DNA of 64,000 bases, from positions 248,001 to 312,000 of the forward strand of contig NZ_JAAOYX010000002.1 of assembly GCF_011759605.1 (NCBI RefSeq), read 5' to 3'. This document shows positions 26,008 through 34,824 of the stretch, piece by piece. The notes under the pieces are model-generated. The model saw nothing but the letters and a program-made list of their open reading frames with translations. It made no database searches and was not told where the DNA came from. Source of the stretch: Luteibacter sp. SG786. Its GTDB lineage: Bacteria; Pseudomonadota; Gammaproteobacteria; Xanthomonadales; Rhodanobacteraceae. Both the position numbers and the translations under genes were made by a program. The first letter of the stretch is position 1; every line of letters begins with the position of its first letter.

Positions 26008-27563
26008 GGGGTGGCTCCGTTGAAACCGACGAAGACCGGCAATGGCGCGAGGCGGTCGAGACAGCTGGCATCCAGTCCCTTCGCATCGGCCTTGTCGATA
26101 AAACGATCCAGCAGGCGCGGCATGCAGCCGCGCGCCACCACGTTGTGGCCCTGGCCCTTCAGTACGAAGTGGCGGCCGTTCGGCAAGCCCTTCAGCACGT
26201 CGTCGCCATAGCGGGGCGGCGTCACGGGATCGAACTCGCCGGACATCAGCAATGCCGGTACGGCGCTCTTGAGCGGCTGGTGGAAGTCCGCGGGACGCGT
26301 GCCGTGCGGCCACACCGAACAGGCGGTGCGGAACGCCTCGATCATGGTGTCGCCGAGGATGGTGTCCTTGTCTTCCGGCCGCGACCGCAGCAGGTCGGCA
26401 TCTTCGGAACAGATCACCGAATACTGCATGCCGCCATCCATGCTGTCGCCGAGGTCGCCGGTGAGAAGCTTGGCCTGCCCGAGGAGCGGGCCAACGTCGC
26501 CATGCGCGGCAGCATCGATGGATAAGGGAAGCAGCGCGGCGGTTTCGGGCGAATAGGCAAACATGCGCACCACCGTCGCCAGCGAATATTCGCTGAGCAC
26601 GCGCTGCACCGAGGCGTAGTTCTGCGGGTCGCGGAAACTCACCTTGTGCGGGTTGGCGCGCAGCGCGTCCCTCAACTGGTAAAGCGTCTGGTAAGGGTCG
26701 CTGAAGCGCGAACGGCAGGTCTCGTCGGCATGGCATCGGGCGAACTGCGCCTTGAGCGCGGCGTCGAGGTTCACCGCGAAGTCCTCGCCGAGCACCAGGC
26801 CGTTCGGCGCGATACCGTCCAGGATCAGCGTGCGCAAGCCGTCGGGATGGCGCATGGCGTATTGCTGCGCCACGCGCGTGCCATAGGACACGCCCAGCAT
26901 GTCGAACTGTGGCGAGCCCAGCGCGCGGCGAACGTCTTCCAGGTCGGCCACCGCATCGGTGGTCGTGTAGAAGCGGACGTCGGCCTCTTTGGAAAGACGG
27001 CCCAGGCAGGCAAGGGTTTCCTTCCGCACCGCCGCCGCATCGAAGCCGCTCTCGTCATCCGCGCCGCCCGGTACACCCGGTTCGTCGTCACGGCAGCTCA
27101 GGGGATTCGATTCCCCTGTGCCGCGCTGGTCGAGCAACAGCACGTTGCGGTGCGTCAGCAAAGGCGCCAGCGCCGGGGCGATCGCGGTGTAGCTTTCCGC
27201 CGCCGACTGGCCAGGACCTCCCGCGATGAAGGTCACCATGTCGGGCGCGGGCACCTGCGCACTGCTGCGCAGCACGGCCAGGCGAAGCGATATCTTCCGT
27301 CCCTCGGGATGCGAGCGGTCTTCCGGTACCTCGAAAGGCGCACACCAGGCGGCGGTCGACAGTCCGGAATGCGGTTGCGCGAGTTCGCAGGGGCGTAGTT
27401 CCAGCGAGCCCAGTTTCCAGACGCGCGGCGGTGCGGGTTTCGTGGCGGCGAGAGGCTGGGTGCCCGTCGCCGTGTCGGCACCGTCGTGTCGTGTCCACTG
27501 CCGCACGGCGAAAGCCGCGGCGAGTATGACGACCACCATGGCGATCCGTGGCATCCGTTTCAT
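26004..27563 (-). CDS. Alpha/beta hydrolase, tripeptidyl-aminopeptidase-like, membrane-anchored or secreted
   Basis: The 519-residue protein starts MKRMPRIAMVVVILAAAFAV at 27563, a signal anchor. The oxyanion region FIAGGPGQSAAES precedes the nucleophile elbow GVSYGT (Ser), and the C-terminal TAP-like domain gives Asp in GEFDPVTPP and His in GQGHNVV. Relatives cleave prolyl or tripeptidyl bonds from peptide N-termini outside the cytoplasm. It lies between a regulator and an ABC exporter with 4-nt overlaps on both sides, so a peptide-handling role with the exporter is plausible but unproven. Confidence 0.85.
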   Translation of the reverse strand: MKRMPRIAMVVVILAAAFAVRQWTRHDGADTATGTQPLAATKPAPPRVWKLGSLELRPCELAQPHSGLSTAAWCAPFEVPEDRSHPEGRKISLRLAVLRSSAQVPAPDMVTFIAGGPGQSAAESYTAIAPALAPLLTHRNVLLLDQRGTGESNPLSCRDDEPGVPGGADDESGFDAAAVRKETLACLGRLSKEADVRFYTTTDAVADLEDVRRALGSPQFDMLGVSYGTRVAQQYAMRHPDGLRTLILDGIAPNGLVLGEDFAVNLDAALKAQFARCHADETCRSRFSDPYQTLYQLRDALRANPHKVSFRDPQNYASVQRVLSEYSLATVVRMFAYSPETAALLPLSIDAAAHGDVGPLLGQAKLLTGDLGDSMDGGMQYSVICSEDADLLRSRPEDKDTILGDTMIEAFRTACSVWPHGTRPADFHQPLKSAVPALLMSGEFDPVTPPRYGDDVLKGLPNGRHFVLKGQGHNVVARGCMPRLLDRFIDKADAKGLDASCLDRLAPLPVFVGFNGATP

Positions 27564-27760
27564 GCCTGCTCCCCGGGAGTGAAGATGGATTCGATGGGCA
27601 TTTCGAACAACCTGGCTATCTTGAAGGCCAGCGGAAGGCTGGGATCGTATTTCCCTGTCTCGATCGCATTGACGGTCTGCCGGGAAACGTCGAGCTTGTC
27701 GCCCAGGTCGGCCTGGGACCATCCCAACAATGTGCGCAATTCGCGGACGCGGTTATTCAT
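27560..27760 (-). CDS. Small XRE-family HTH regulator (YozG-like)
   Basis: The 66-residue protein is almost only a helix-turn-helix: MNNRVRELRTLLGWSQADLG, then VSRQTVNAIETGKYDPSLPL and a short dimer tail FEMPIESIFTP. The start at 27760 overlaps the upstream membrane-protein stop by 4 nt. Small regulators of this type usually sit beside a short membrane protein and an ABC exporter and repress their own operon. Two palindromes ahead of the operon (28188-28251) are likely binding sites. Confidence 0.9.
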   Translation of the reverse strand: MNNRVRELRTLLGWSQADLGDKLDVSRQTVNAIETGKYDPSLPLAFKIARLFEMPIESIFTPGEQA

Positions 27761-28158
27761 CGCGAGCGGTAGTACCAGCCGAGCATGCACTTGGCCACGC
27801 CAAAGCTGCCCATGAGCGCCGGCAACACCCAGATCGCCACGGATTCCGCCGAAGGCGGCGCGATCACCCTGGCATTCAGCAACATGCCGTAGGTGAAGAA
27901 TCCGAAACCTGCCACGGCGCCACCGATGGCGATGGCTTCCAGGTCGACGCGGCGCTCGAACTCGTCCTGGTCGCGGATCACCCGCACCATCGCCCGGATG
28001 ACGAATGCGATCGGCAGCACGGGCAGCAGCGTGACGATCGTGCGCAGGGCGGTGCCCTCCAGCGACTTCAGCCAGCTCACCGACAGCAGGATCAGCACGA
28101 CATAGGCGAACATCGCCGGAAAGAATTCGCGCATGTAACGCTTGTGTACGGCTCGCAT
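27757..28158 (-). CDS. Small four-helix membrane protein, first gene of the HTH/ABC operon
   Basis: A 133-residue protein with about four membrane helices (near residues 12-30, 38-58, 75-95 and 103-125) and a charged RVIRDQDEFERRVDLEA loop between helices 2 and 3. Similar small proteins are encoded next to YozG-like regulators, but their role is unknown. A GGGGAAAA site precedes the ATG at 28158. An alternative ATG lies eight codons later. Confidence 0.7.
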   Translation of the reverse strand: MRAVHKRYMREFFPAMFAYVVLILLSVSWLKSLEGTALRTIVTLLPVLPIAFVIRAMVRVIRDQDEFERRVDLEAIAIGGAVAGFGFFTYGMLLNARVIAPPSAESVAIWVLPALMGSFGVAKCMLGWYYRSR

Positions 28159-28187
28159 GGTTTTCCCCGTCCTATCCCCATCGAGCC

Positions 28188-28251
28188 GGTGTCAAGCTCG
28201 CTTGACACCATGCTGCGACTTCGCGTCGGCCGTGTCAAGCATGCTTTACAT
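28188..28251. promoter_or_regulatory. Two operator-like palindromes ahead of the HTH/ABC operon
   Basis: Site 1, 28188-28209, is a perfect palindrome with 10-bp arms (GGTGTCAAGC, TC, GCTTGACACC). Site 2, 28232-28251, repeats it with two mismatches (GTGTCAAGC, AT, GCTTTACAT). Centres are 43 bp apart, near four helical turns. On the operon's strand both contain TTGACA, so a bound repressor would cover the -35 element. The operon's own HTH protein is the obvious candidate. Confidence 0.75.
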
Positions 28252-28256
28252 GACGC

Positions 28257-30560
28257 TTAGAATGTCCAGGCCGCCCCGAGATGCACGCCCCGACCCGTCT
28301 CCGCATGGCGGCCGTGGCCCAGGCTGGCCGTGGCATCGGCGCAGGCGATCCATCGTTCGCCGAGTTCGAACGAGGCTCCCATGGCGAGATCCACACGGTG
28401 TCCCGCCCTTGCGGCGGGAAGGTGTTCGCCGGCCGCACGCACATGCGCGCCCGCATCGAAAGCCGCGCCATAGCGAAGATCGACATAGGGTGACCAGGCA
28501 CGGAGCATCCGCCCCTCGGGGCGGAACGATATCGATGTCCTGGCACCGCCGCGAAGGGTGACGCGGCGAGGTGCGCCTATCGACACATCGATGCCGTCGC
28601 GATCGCGCATGCGTTCGGCGCCAAGGCGCTGCCAGAGGAGCGAGACGCCCGGTTCGACGAGCAGGCGTTCCGTCGGCCGCCAGCGAAAGGCGGAGGACAC
28701 CATCGCCTCGTCGGTGGTCTCACGCATGCGCGGCAACACCTGACCGCGCAACGGTGTATGCACGTCGATGCGGTATCGGGTGTGGGCGTAGTACGAGGCA
28801 ATGTCCCAGCCCCTTTCGCTGGTGAGCACCGCGTGCCACGCGATGCCTCGCGCCGTGGCACGCAGATCGCTCCGACCGTCCAAGGCGCGCGGCGTGGCGC
28901 GCACCGTGCCTGCGGATAGCGAGGCGCCGGTACGCAGCGTGGTGTCGCCGATGCGGTGGACGAGCAGGTCGCTTGCTACGTGCAGCCCGCGATCGACGCG
29001 CTGGTAAGCGATGCCGTCGTCGGTGCGCGGCGCACCGCGATACATGGCGTTGCCGCCGAACGTGCGGACGCGAAGGGCCGGCGCATCCAAGGGGGGCACG
29101 TCGGGGGAACGCAACGCGTCGATGGCGATGCGGCCATAACCGAACAGCGCATGGCCAAGCACGAGGTACGCGGGTACCTGCGGCACCAGCGCAGCGCGTG
29201 CCTTCGTGCCTGTGCGCACGCTTTGCAGCCGATAGTCCCAGTACCCACCGTTTTCTCCGACCAGCCGTTGCGCCGGATCGCTCGCTCCTGGGCCAAAGGC
29301 ACGGAGCCGGTACTGCCATGGGCCCACAGCCACGTAGTCTCCGGCGAGATGGAAGGATTCGGCGCTAGCCGCGCCGGCGACCTGCACGACGCTGATGCCG
29401 TCGCCCGATCCGTTAGCGCCATCGCGCCCGGCGGTGTCCGCGCCGTGTCCCCCGACGTGTGTCACGTGCAAGGCGGTGCGCCCCACGGCATCGCCGCTGA
29501 CGAGCAGGCGGTCCGTGGCCTGCCGGCGCAGCGTGCCGCCCGCGTCCAGGCGGGTTCCGAGAACGACCCCCGTGGCACCCGCTTCCGCGCGCCAGGTGCC
29601 CACACGCAGTGTGCGGAAGGCAGGATGTCCGCCGCCGATGTCGATGCGGCCGCCGCGTTCGAGCCGAACCGTGTCGACATCGCTGTTATCGGTCAGCGTC
29701 CAGATCGCGTGCTCCAGGGACAGCGCGGTCAAGCGGCTACCACGGCCATGCCATGCGCCTTCCACGAGGTTCACGTCGAGACGCCCCGTGCCGCCGCGCA
29801 CGATGTCGCCGTCGATGCGACCGCCCATGGCATGTACCGAGAGGCCGGACGCGCCGCTTTCGATGCGACCGCGTACACGGGAGTGCGCCATTCGGACGAC
29901 GGCCGCGCCTTCGCCTCGTTCAGGCGTGCGAACGGCGTGCCCCCCGGCGCCTTCGAGCAGGCTCCCGCGCAGGATCGCTTCACCGCTTTCGATAGAGAGC
30001 GCGATGGCACTGTTGCCGTTCGCGAACACCTGGCTACGTGTCGCCACGACACGCGAATCGCCCCAAACGGACAATGCCACGCCCTGCCGTCCGTCGACCC
30101 GCAGGGTGAGGCCATCGAACGCGAACTCGCTTTCGCGCCGCGCGACGATGCCGATGCCCGCGTCGCCCGGTACCTCGACCAGCGACCGTGACAGGTCCAC
30201 CCTGGCCTTGCCCTGCGCCTGCACGCCGATGCCCCAGGGTCCGCTCACCCGCACGTGGCCACCCGCAAGGGATAGCCCGCCGCCATCGGAGACGAACGCG
30301 CCGAATGCGCGCTCGACAGTCGTGCCGCCGCCATCGTTGAAGAAGCCGGCACCCTCCGCATCGAGCGTGGCTTGCGCTTCCACGTGTACCGCCATGCTGC
30401 CGGGACCCGCGGTGCGCAGGATCTCGCCTGGATCGAGCGCCTCCGCGGTTTCGCTCGCTACGATGAGGCGGGCCGGATGCGCCCGAGCGGCTGCAGGCGC
30501 GGCCAGGACGGTGGCCATGGCGACGGCCATGGCACCGCGTGCAGGAGCGTTGGTAACCAT
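28257..30560 (-). CDS. Autotransporter (type Va) with beta-helix passenger
   Basis: The 767-residue protein has a signal peptide (AMATVLAAPAAARAHPA), a passenger of short Gly/Asn/Val-rich repeats from about residue 35 to 430 with the look of a right-handed beta-helix (pertactin/AIDA-like), a junction (WDYRLQSV), and a C-terminal beta-barrel from about residue 490 ending in phenylalanine (HLGAAWTF), the usual barrel-assembly signal. AAGGAAGG precedes the ATG. Passenger function (adhesion, enzyme) cannot be read; no protease or lipase motif is seen. Confidence 0.85.
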   Translation of the reverse strand: MVTNAPARGAMAVAMATVLAAPAAARAHPARLIVASETAEALDPGEILRTAGPGSMAVHVEAQATLDAEGAGFFNDGGGTTVERAFGAFVSDGGGLSLAGGHVRVSGPWGIGVQAQGKARVDLSRSLVEVPGDAGIGIVARRESEFAFDGLTLRVDGRQGVALSVWGDSRVVATRSQVFANGNSAIALSIESGEAILRGSLLEGAGGHAVRTPERGEGAAVVRMAHSRVRGRIESGASGLSVHAMGGRIDGDIVRGGTGRLDVNLVEGAWHGRGSRLTALSLEHAIWTLTDNSDVDTVRLERGGRIDIGGGHPAFRTLRVGTWRAEAGATGVVLGTRLDAGGTLRRQATDRLLVSGDAVGRTALHVTHVGGHGADTAGRDGANGSGDGISVVQVAGAASAESFHLAGDYVAVGPWQYRLRAFGPGASDPAQRLVGENGGYWDYRLQSVRTGTKARAALVPQVPAYLVLGHALFGYGRIAIDALRSPDVPPLDAPALRVRTFGGNAMYRGAPRTDDGIAYQRVDRGLHVASDLLVHRIGDTTLRTGASLSAGTVRATPRALDGRSDLRATARGIAWHAVLTSERGWDIASYYAHTRYRIDVHTPLRGQVLPRMRETTDEAMVSSAFRWRPTERLLVEPGVSLLWQRLGAERMRDRDGIDVSIGAPRRVTLRGGARTSISFRPEGRMLRAWSPYVDLRYGAAFDAGAHVRAAGEHLPAARAGHRVDLAMGASFELGERWIACADATASLGHGRHAETGRGVHLGAAWTF

Positions 30561-30656
30561 GCGCCTTCCTTGCTCTGGGATCGGAGCAGGAAACGTTAGG
30601 CATCGGTGCCGACGGCGTATGTCGGATGGCTGCGCGACGAAAGTCGGAAGAGGGAA

Positions 30657-31712
30657 TCAATCCTCGTCGCGCGACCAGCCACCACGTTTCGGTTTACCGC
30701 CTGGCTTGGGTCCGGACTTGCGCTTCAGACGTGCCTCGAGCGTTGCCGCCTGCTCTTCGCGCTCGTCGTGCAGCTTGAGGTAATTGCGCCAGCGCTGCGG
30801 CGACAGTTCGCCGGACGCGAGTGCCGCCTGGATCGCGCAACCGGGCTCGTTGCCATGGCTGCAATCGGCGAAACGGCATTGTGCGGCAAGCGCCTCGATG
30901 TCGGCGAACAGGTCGAGGTTTTCCTCGCCGGTGAGCTTCAACTCGCGCATGCCCGGCGTGTCGATGAGGCAACCGCCCGAGGGCAGGCTGAGCAGCGCCC
31001 GATGGGTAGTGGTGTGGCGGCCGCGGCTGTCGTGCGTACGCACGGCGCCGGTGGCCATGCGCTCCTCGCCAAGCAGCGTGTTCGTGAGGGTGGACTTGCC
31101 CGCGCCGGACGAGCCGACCAGCACGGCGCTCATGCCCGGCCCGAGATAAGGCGCCAGAAGGGCCACCGTGGCCGGGTCCTTCGCGTTGACGGCATGCACA
31201 GCGGCATCGGCGGGCAGGCGCGGAACGAGCGTGGCGATCGCGCCTTCCACATCGACGTCGGTATCCGCCTTGCCCAGCAGTACCACCGGCCGTGCGCCCG
31301 ATCCTTCGACCAGGGTGAGGTACCGTTCGATGCGCGACGGATTGAAGTCGCCGTCCAGGCCGGTCAGCACCAGCACGTAATCGATGTTCGTGGCAATGAT
31401 CTGCCGCTCGTAACGCTCGCCGGCCGCGGCGCGAGTGAGCACCGAGCGCCGAGGCAGCACCGTTTCGATCACCGGATGGCTGGCATGGTCCAGGAACACG
31501 AAGTCGCCCACGGCAGGCCGCAGCGAGGGATCCAGGCCACGCTTGAGGAACGGACCCGCGGGCTGGGCGTTGAAGGCCGTCGACCCATCGTGCACCTCGT
31601 AGCCGGCACGATGCTGCGCCACCACACGCACGAGGCGGCGTGGATCGTCGGGCAAGGCAGCGTCGCGCCAGCCGATGTGGCGCAGGCGCGCCAGGTCCGG
31701 GGAGTCGGTCAT
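30657..31712 (-). CDS. rsgA: Ribosome small-subunit-dependent GTPase A
   Basis: RsgA is a circularly permuted GTPase that checks late 30S assembly. The 351-residue protein has an OB-fold N-terminus, then G4 (VVLLGKAD), G1 (GSSGAGKST), G2 around RHTTTHR and G3 (IDTPGM), and a zinc domain CRFADCSHGNEPGC. The G4 motif reads GKAD where NKxD or TKxD is usual, which may loosen guanine recognition. It is divergent from the aminotransferase gene. Confidence 0.93.
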   Translation of the reverse strand: MTDSPDLARLRHIGWRDAALPDDPRRLVRVVAQHRAGYEVHDGSTAFNAQPAGPFLKRGLDPSLRPAVGDFVFLDHASHPVIETVLPRRSVLTRAAAGERYERQIIATNIDYVLVLTGLDGDFNPSRIERYLTLVEGSGARPVVLLGKADTDVDVEGAIATLVPRLPADAAVHAVNAKDPATVALLAPYLGPGMSAVLVGSSGAGKSTLTNTLLGEERMATGAVRTHDSRGRHTTTHRALLSLPSGGCLIDTPGMRELKLTGEENLDLFADIEALAAQCRFADCSHGNEPGCAIQAALASGELSPQRWRNYLKLHDEREEQAATLEARLKRKSGPKPGGKPKRGGWSRDED

Positions 31713-31833
31713 GGCGGAATTATGCCCGGTCGCAGGCTAGGGATGCTCTGACAAGTTATCGCAAGCACCATGACGCTGTTAGGATCGGGGCACGACCGCC
31801 GGGAGGGTCCGGCGCAGACAGTGGACGTACGCC

Positions 31834-33078
31834 GTGTCACCGATCAAGCCCAGCGCGCATCTTTCGGAGGTGCGTTACGAAATCCGGGGTGCGCTTACCC
31901 GCCGCGCGCGCGACATGGAGGCTGCCGGTCAGCCGATCATCAAGCTCAACATCGGCAACCCCGGTCGTTACGGCTTCGCCACACCGCCGCACCTGCGCGA
32001 AGCCATCGCCACGCACCTGGCCGACAGCGAGGCCTACGGCCACGAACAGGGCCTGGAAGAAGCCCGCGAAGCCATCGTCGCCCAGCAGCGCGCGCGCGGG
32101 GCCAGCCAGGTCGACGTCGAGCGCGTTTTCGTGGGCAACGGGGTCAGCGAGTTGATCGACATCTCGTTGCGCGCCTTGCTGCAGCCGGGCGACGAGGTGC
32201 TGCTGCCCAGCCCCGACTACCCCCTGTGGAGCGCGGCGACCATCCTCAACGACGGCAACCCGCGCTATTACCGCTGTCTGGCCGCGAACGGCCACCTCCC
32301 CGATCCGGAAGAGATCGACGCCCTCGTCGGCCCGCGCACGCGGGCACTGGTGCTGATCAATCCGAACAATCCCACGGGCGCCGTGTATCCGGCCGCCCTG
32401 CTGGAGCGCATCGTGGAGGTCGCGCGCCGGCACGGGCTGTTGCTGCTCTGCGACGAGATCTACGACGAGATTCTTTACGACGGCGCCCCCTTCCAGCCGC
32501 TGGCGGCCGTCGCGGGCGACCATCCCTGCGTGAGCTTCGGCGGCCTGTCCAAGGTGCATCGCGCCTGCGGCTACCGGGTGGGCTGGATGAGCCTTTCCGG
32601 CGACCCCGCGCGCACCGCCGAATATCGCGACGCATTGCAGCTGCTTGCCGCGCTGCGCCTGTGCGCCAACGTCACCGCGCAGTGGGCCGTGCGCCCCGCC
32701 CTGCTCGACAAGCCCACCATCGGCGAACTCACCGCGCCGGGCGGCCGCCTGCACGAGGCCCGCCGCATCGTCCTCGAAGGCGTGGCGGCCAGTCCGTTCC
32801 TCGACGTGGTGGCGCCCGGTGGCGCGATCTACGCGTTCCCGCAGGTGCGTGCGGAAGCACTCGCGCATTTCGACGACACCGCGTTCGCCCTGCGCCTGCT
32901 CGAGGAAGAAAGCGTCCTCCTCGTGCCCGGTACCAGTTTCAATCTTTCTGCCAGCCGGCACCTGCGCCTCACGCTGTTGCCGGAGCCCGCGCAACTTCGG
33001 GACGTATTCGTCCGCATCGATCGCGTGCTGGGCCGCATGGCCGCGGAAGCCGAACCCGCCGCCAGCGCGGTCGCCTGA
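31834..33078 (+). CDS. alaA: Alanine/aspartate-type aminotransferase (AlaA-like, PLP fold I)
   Basis: The 414-residue enzyme closely resembles E. coli AlaA (glutamate-pyruvate transaminase): LKLNIGNP-like IIKLNIGNPGRYGF, VFVGNGVSELIDI, SPDYPLW, INPNNPTGAVYPAALLERIVEVAR, CDEIYDEILYD, the PLP lysine in GGLSKVHRACGYRVGWM and a C-terminal Arg site. The start is GTG 31834; no better ATG is seen and the ribosome site is weak. It begins an operon with the SGNH hydrolase 3 bp downstream. Confidence 0.88.
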   Translation: MSPIKPSAHLSEVRYEIRGALTRRARDMEAAGQPIIKLNIGNPGRYGFATPPHLREAIATHLADSEAYGHEQGLEEAREAIVAQQRARGASQVDVERVFVGNGVSELIDISLRALLQPGDEVLLPSPDYPLWSAATILNDGNPRYYRCLAANGHLPDPEEIDALVGPRTRALVLINPNNPTGAVYPAALLERIVEVARRHGLLLLCDEIYDEILYDGAPFQPLAAVAGDHPCVSFGGLSKVHRACGYRVGWMSLSGDPARTAEYRDALQLLAALRLCANVTAQWAVRPALLDKPTIGELTAPGGRLHEARRIVLEGVAASPFLDVVAPGGAIYAFPQVRAEALAHFDDTAFALRLLEEESVLLVPGTSFNLSASRHLRLTLLPEPAQLRDVFVRIDRVLGRMAAEAEPAASAVA

Positions 33079-33081
33079 TCC

Positions 33082-33693
33082 ATGGCAAAGGCGACGTTCC
33101 TCGCCCTCGGCGACTCCTACACCATTGGCGAGGGCGTGGAAGAAGCCGACCGCTGGCCGGTACAGCTCGTCGCGCGGCTTGGCGAGCTTGGTATCGCGGT
33201 GGAAGCGCCCCGCATCGTCGCCACCACCGGCTGGACCACCGACGAACTGTCGGCGGCGATGGATGCCGCCACGCTCGGCGATCGATACGACCTGGTGACG
33301 CTGCTGATCGGCGTGAACAACCAATATCGCGGGCGGCCGGCCGACGAGTATCGGCAGCCATTCCTTGCCCTGCTCCGGCGTGCCGTGGCGCTCGCCGGCG
33401 ATCCGCGACGTGTCGTGGTCGTCTCCATTCCCGATTGGGGCGTCACCGCCTTCGCAGAAGGCCGCGACCGCGCCGCCATCGCCCGCGACATCGACGCGTT
33501 CAACGCCATCGCCCGCGAAGAGACGATCCGCATGCACGCGCGATGGGGCGATGTGACACCCGCCTCGCGCGAAGCCGGAGCCAAGCCGGACATGCTGGTG
33601 GACGATGGGCTGCATCCTTCGGGCAAGCAGTACGCGGCGTGGTTGAAGGCGATCCTGCCGGAAGCCAGGGCCGCCGTGGCCTTGCCCCTGTAG
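33082..33693 (+). CDS. SGNH/GDSL hydrolase (esterase)
   Basis: A 203-residue SGNH hydrolase: block I GDSYTIGEG (Ser), block III GVNN (Asn) and block V DGLHPSGKQY (Asp and His). The block II Gly is less clear. No signal peptide, so it is cytoplasmic; substrates could be short acyl esters. It follows alaA by 3 bp. The stop TAG at 33691 lies within a REP element, which therefore ends the reading frame. Confidence 0.88.
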   Translation: MAKATFLALGDSYTIGEGVEEADRWPVQLVARLGELGIAVEAPRIVATTGWTTDELSAAMDAATLGDRYDLVTLLIGVNNQYRGRPADEYRQPFLALLRRAVALAGDPRRVVVVSIPDWGVTAFAEGRDRAAIARDIDAFNAIAREETIRMHARWGDVTPASREAGAKPDMLVDDGLHPSGKQYAAWLKAILPEARAAVALPL

Positions 33694-33784
33694 GAGCCGC
33701 CATGGCGGCGAGAGTATGGCCTCAGGAGTCGAGGTTGCAGCTTCGCCGCTTCGTTGGCTTCTCGCCGCTATAGCGGCTCCCACA
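33689..33784. repeat. REP-like element (TGTAGGAG variant) with longer spacer
   Basis: The left hairpin TGTAGGAGCCGCCATGGCGG starts at 33689 and the right hairpin CGCCGCTATAGCGGCTCCCA ends at 33784, with an unrelated spacer of about 50 bp. The left end provides the hydrolase stop codon. Confidence 0.85.
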
Positions 33785-33880
33785 GGGTTGGTTCGCAACA
33801 CCCTTGCAACATCGCCGCCATGCCCCGGTTACCTCGCATCCCGACACTGACGACCCGGGACAACCCCGGGAACCGATGCC

Positions 33881-34753
33881 ATGGCGAAGCTCACCTGCCG
33901 CAGCGCCTTCATCTCCGACGTGCACCTCGGCACGCCCGATTGCAAGGCTGCATACCTCCTCGACTTCCTTCGCAACGTCGATTGCGAGCGGCTCTACCTC
34001 GTCGGCGACATCGTCGATCTGGAAGCGCTCGCGAAACGCCACTGGTGGCATCCCGACCACACCGCGGTCCTCGCCGAATTCGTCGCCCTGGCGGCACGCG
34101 GCGTGGAAGTGATCTACATCCCCGGCAACCACGACTGCCAGATGCGCGGCCTTGTCGGCTCCAGCATCGCGGGTGTCCGCGTGGAACTGGACGCCATTCA
34201 CGAGGGCGCCGACGGCCGCCGCTACCGGGTCAGCCATGGCGACGAGTTCGACCCCGAACACGTCGGGCGGCGCTGGATCGCGTGGCTGGGCGATACCCTG
34301 CATCGCTTCATCTGCTGGGCCAACCGCCGCGTGCATGCCGTGCGCTCGCGCCTGGAGCTGCCCTATCTCCCGCTTTCGATCATCCTGAAGTCGCACGTGG
34401 GCGCCGCACTGGCCTACATCCGCGACTACGAACAGCGCGTGGCTCGCGACGCGGCGGAGCGAGGGCTCGACGGCCACATCTGCGGCCACATCCATTTCGG
34501 GCACGTGCGGCCGATGGATGGGATCCTCTACCTGAACGACGGCGACTGGGTCGAGCATTGCACCGCCCTCGTCGAGGACTTCACGGGCGCCATGGAACTG
34601 ATCCACTGGACCGACCGCGTGACGCCCCTGGGGCGGGCCAGCCGGGAGACGGTACTCCCCTCGCCGGAGGCCGTCCTGGGCTTCGCTCCGCTGGTGGACT
34701 GCCGGACCGACCTGTCCGGATTGCGGGGCGCCGAGGTCGCCGTCCCCGGTTGA
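33881..34753 (+). CDS. LpxH-like metallophosphoesterase (UDP-2,3-diacylglucosamine diphosphatase family)
   Basis: A 290-residue calcineurin-fold enzyme with the five metal motifs: FISDVHLG, LVGDIVD, IPGNHDCQ, VSHGDEFD and CGHIHFGH. It belongs to the LpxH-like family that removes UMP from UDP-diacylglucosamine in lipid A synthesis, but it is longer than E. coli LpxH and a paralogue role (or another phospho-substrate) is possible. No signal peptide. It follows the REP element and precedes the glutaredoxin gene by about 70 bp. Confidence 0.82.
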   Translation: MAKLTCRSAFISDVHLGTPDCKAAYLLDFLRNVDCERLYLVGDIVDLEALAKRHWWHPDHTAVLAEFVALAARGVEVIYIPGNHDCQMRGLVGSSIAGVRVELDAIHEGADGRRYRVSHGDEFDPEHVGRRWIAWLGDTLHRFICWANRRVHAVRSRLELPYLPLSIILKSHVGAALAYIRDYEQRVARDAAERGLDGHICGHIHFGHVRPMDGILYLNDGDWVEHCTALVEDFTGAMELIHWTDRVTPLGRASRETVLPSPEAVLGFAPLVDCRTDLSGLRGAEVAVPG

Positions 34754-34824
34754 ATCCGGGGCGAATGGGCCCATGTGCGAGGGATGCCGTTAAAATGGCC
34801 CCCTTCCTTCCCGCGGTGACCCCC

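Noticed and set aside
28956-30191. Long plus-strand frame opposite the autotransporter gene
   Set aside because: High-GC shadow of a real gene; no domain, no ribosome site, and the minus frame has signal peptide and barrel.
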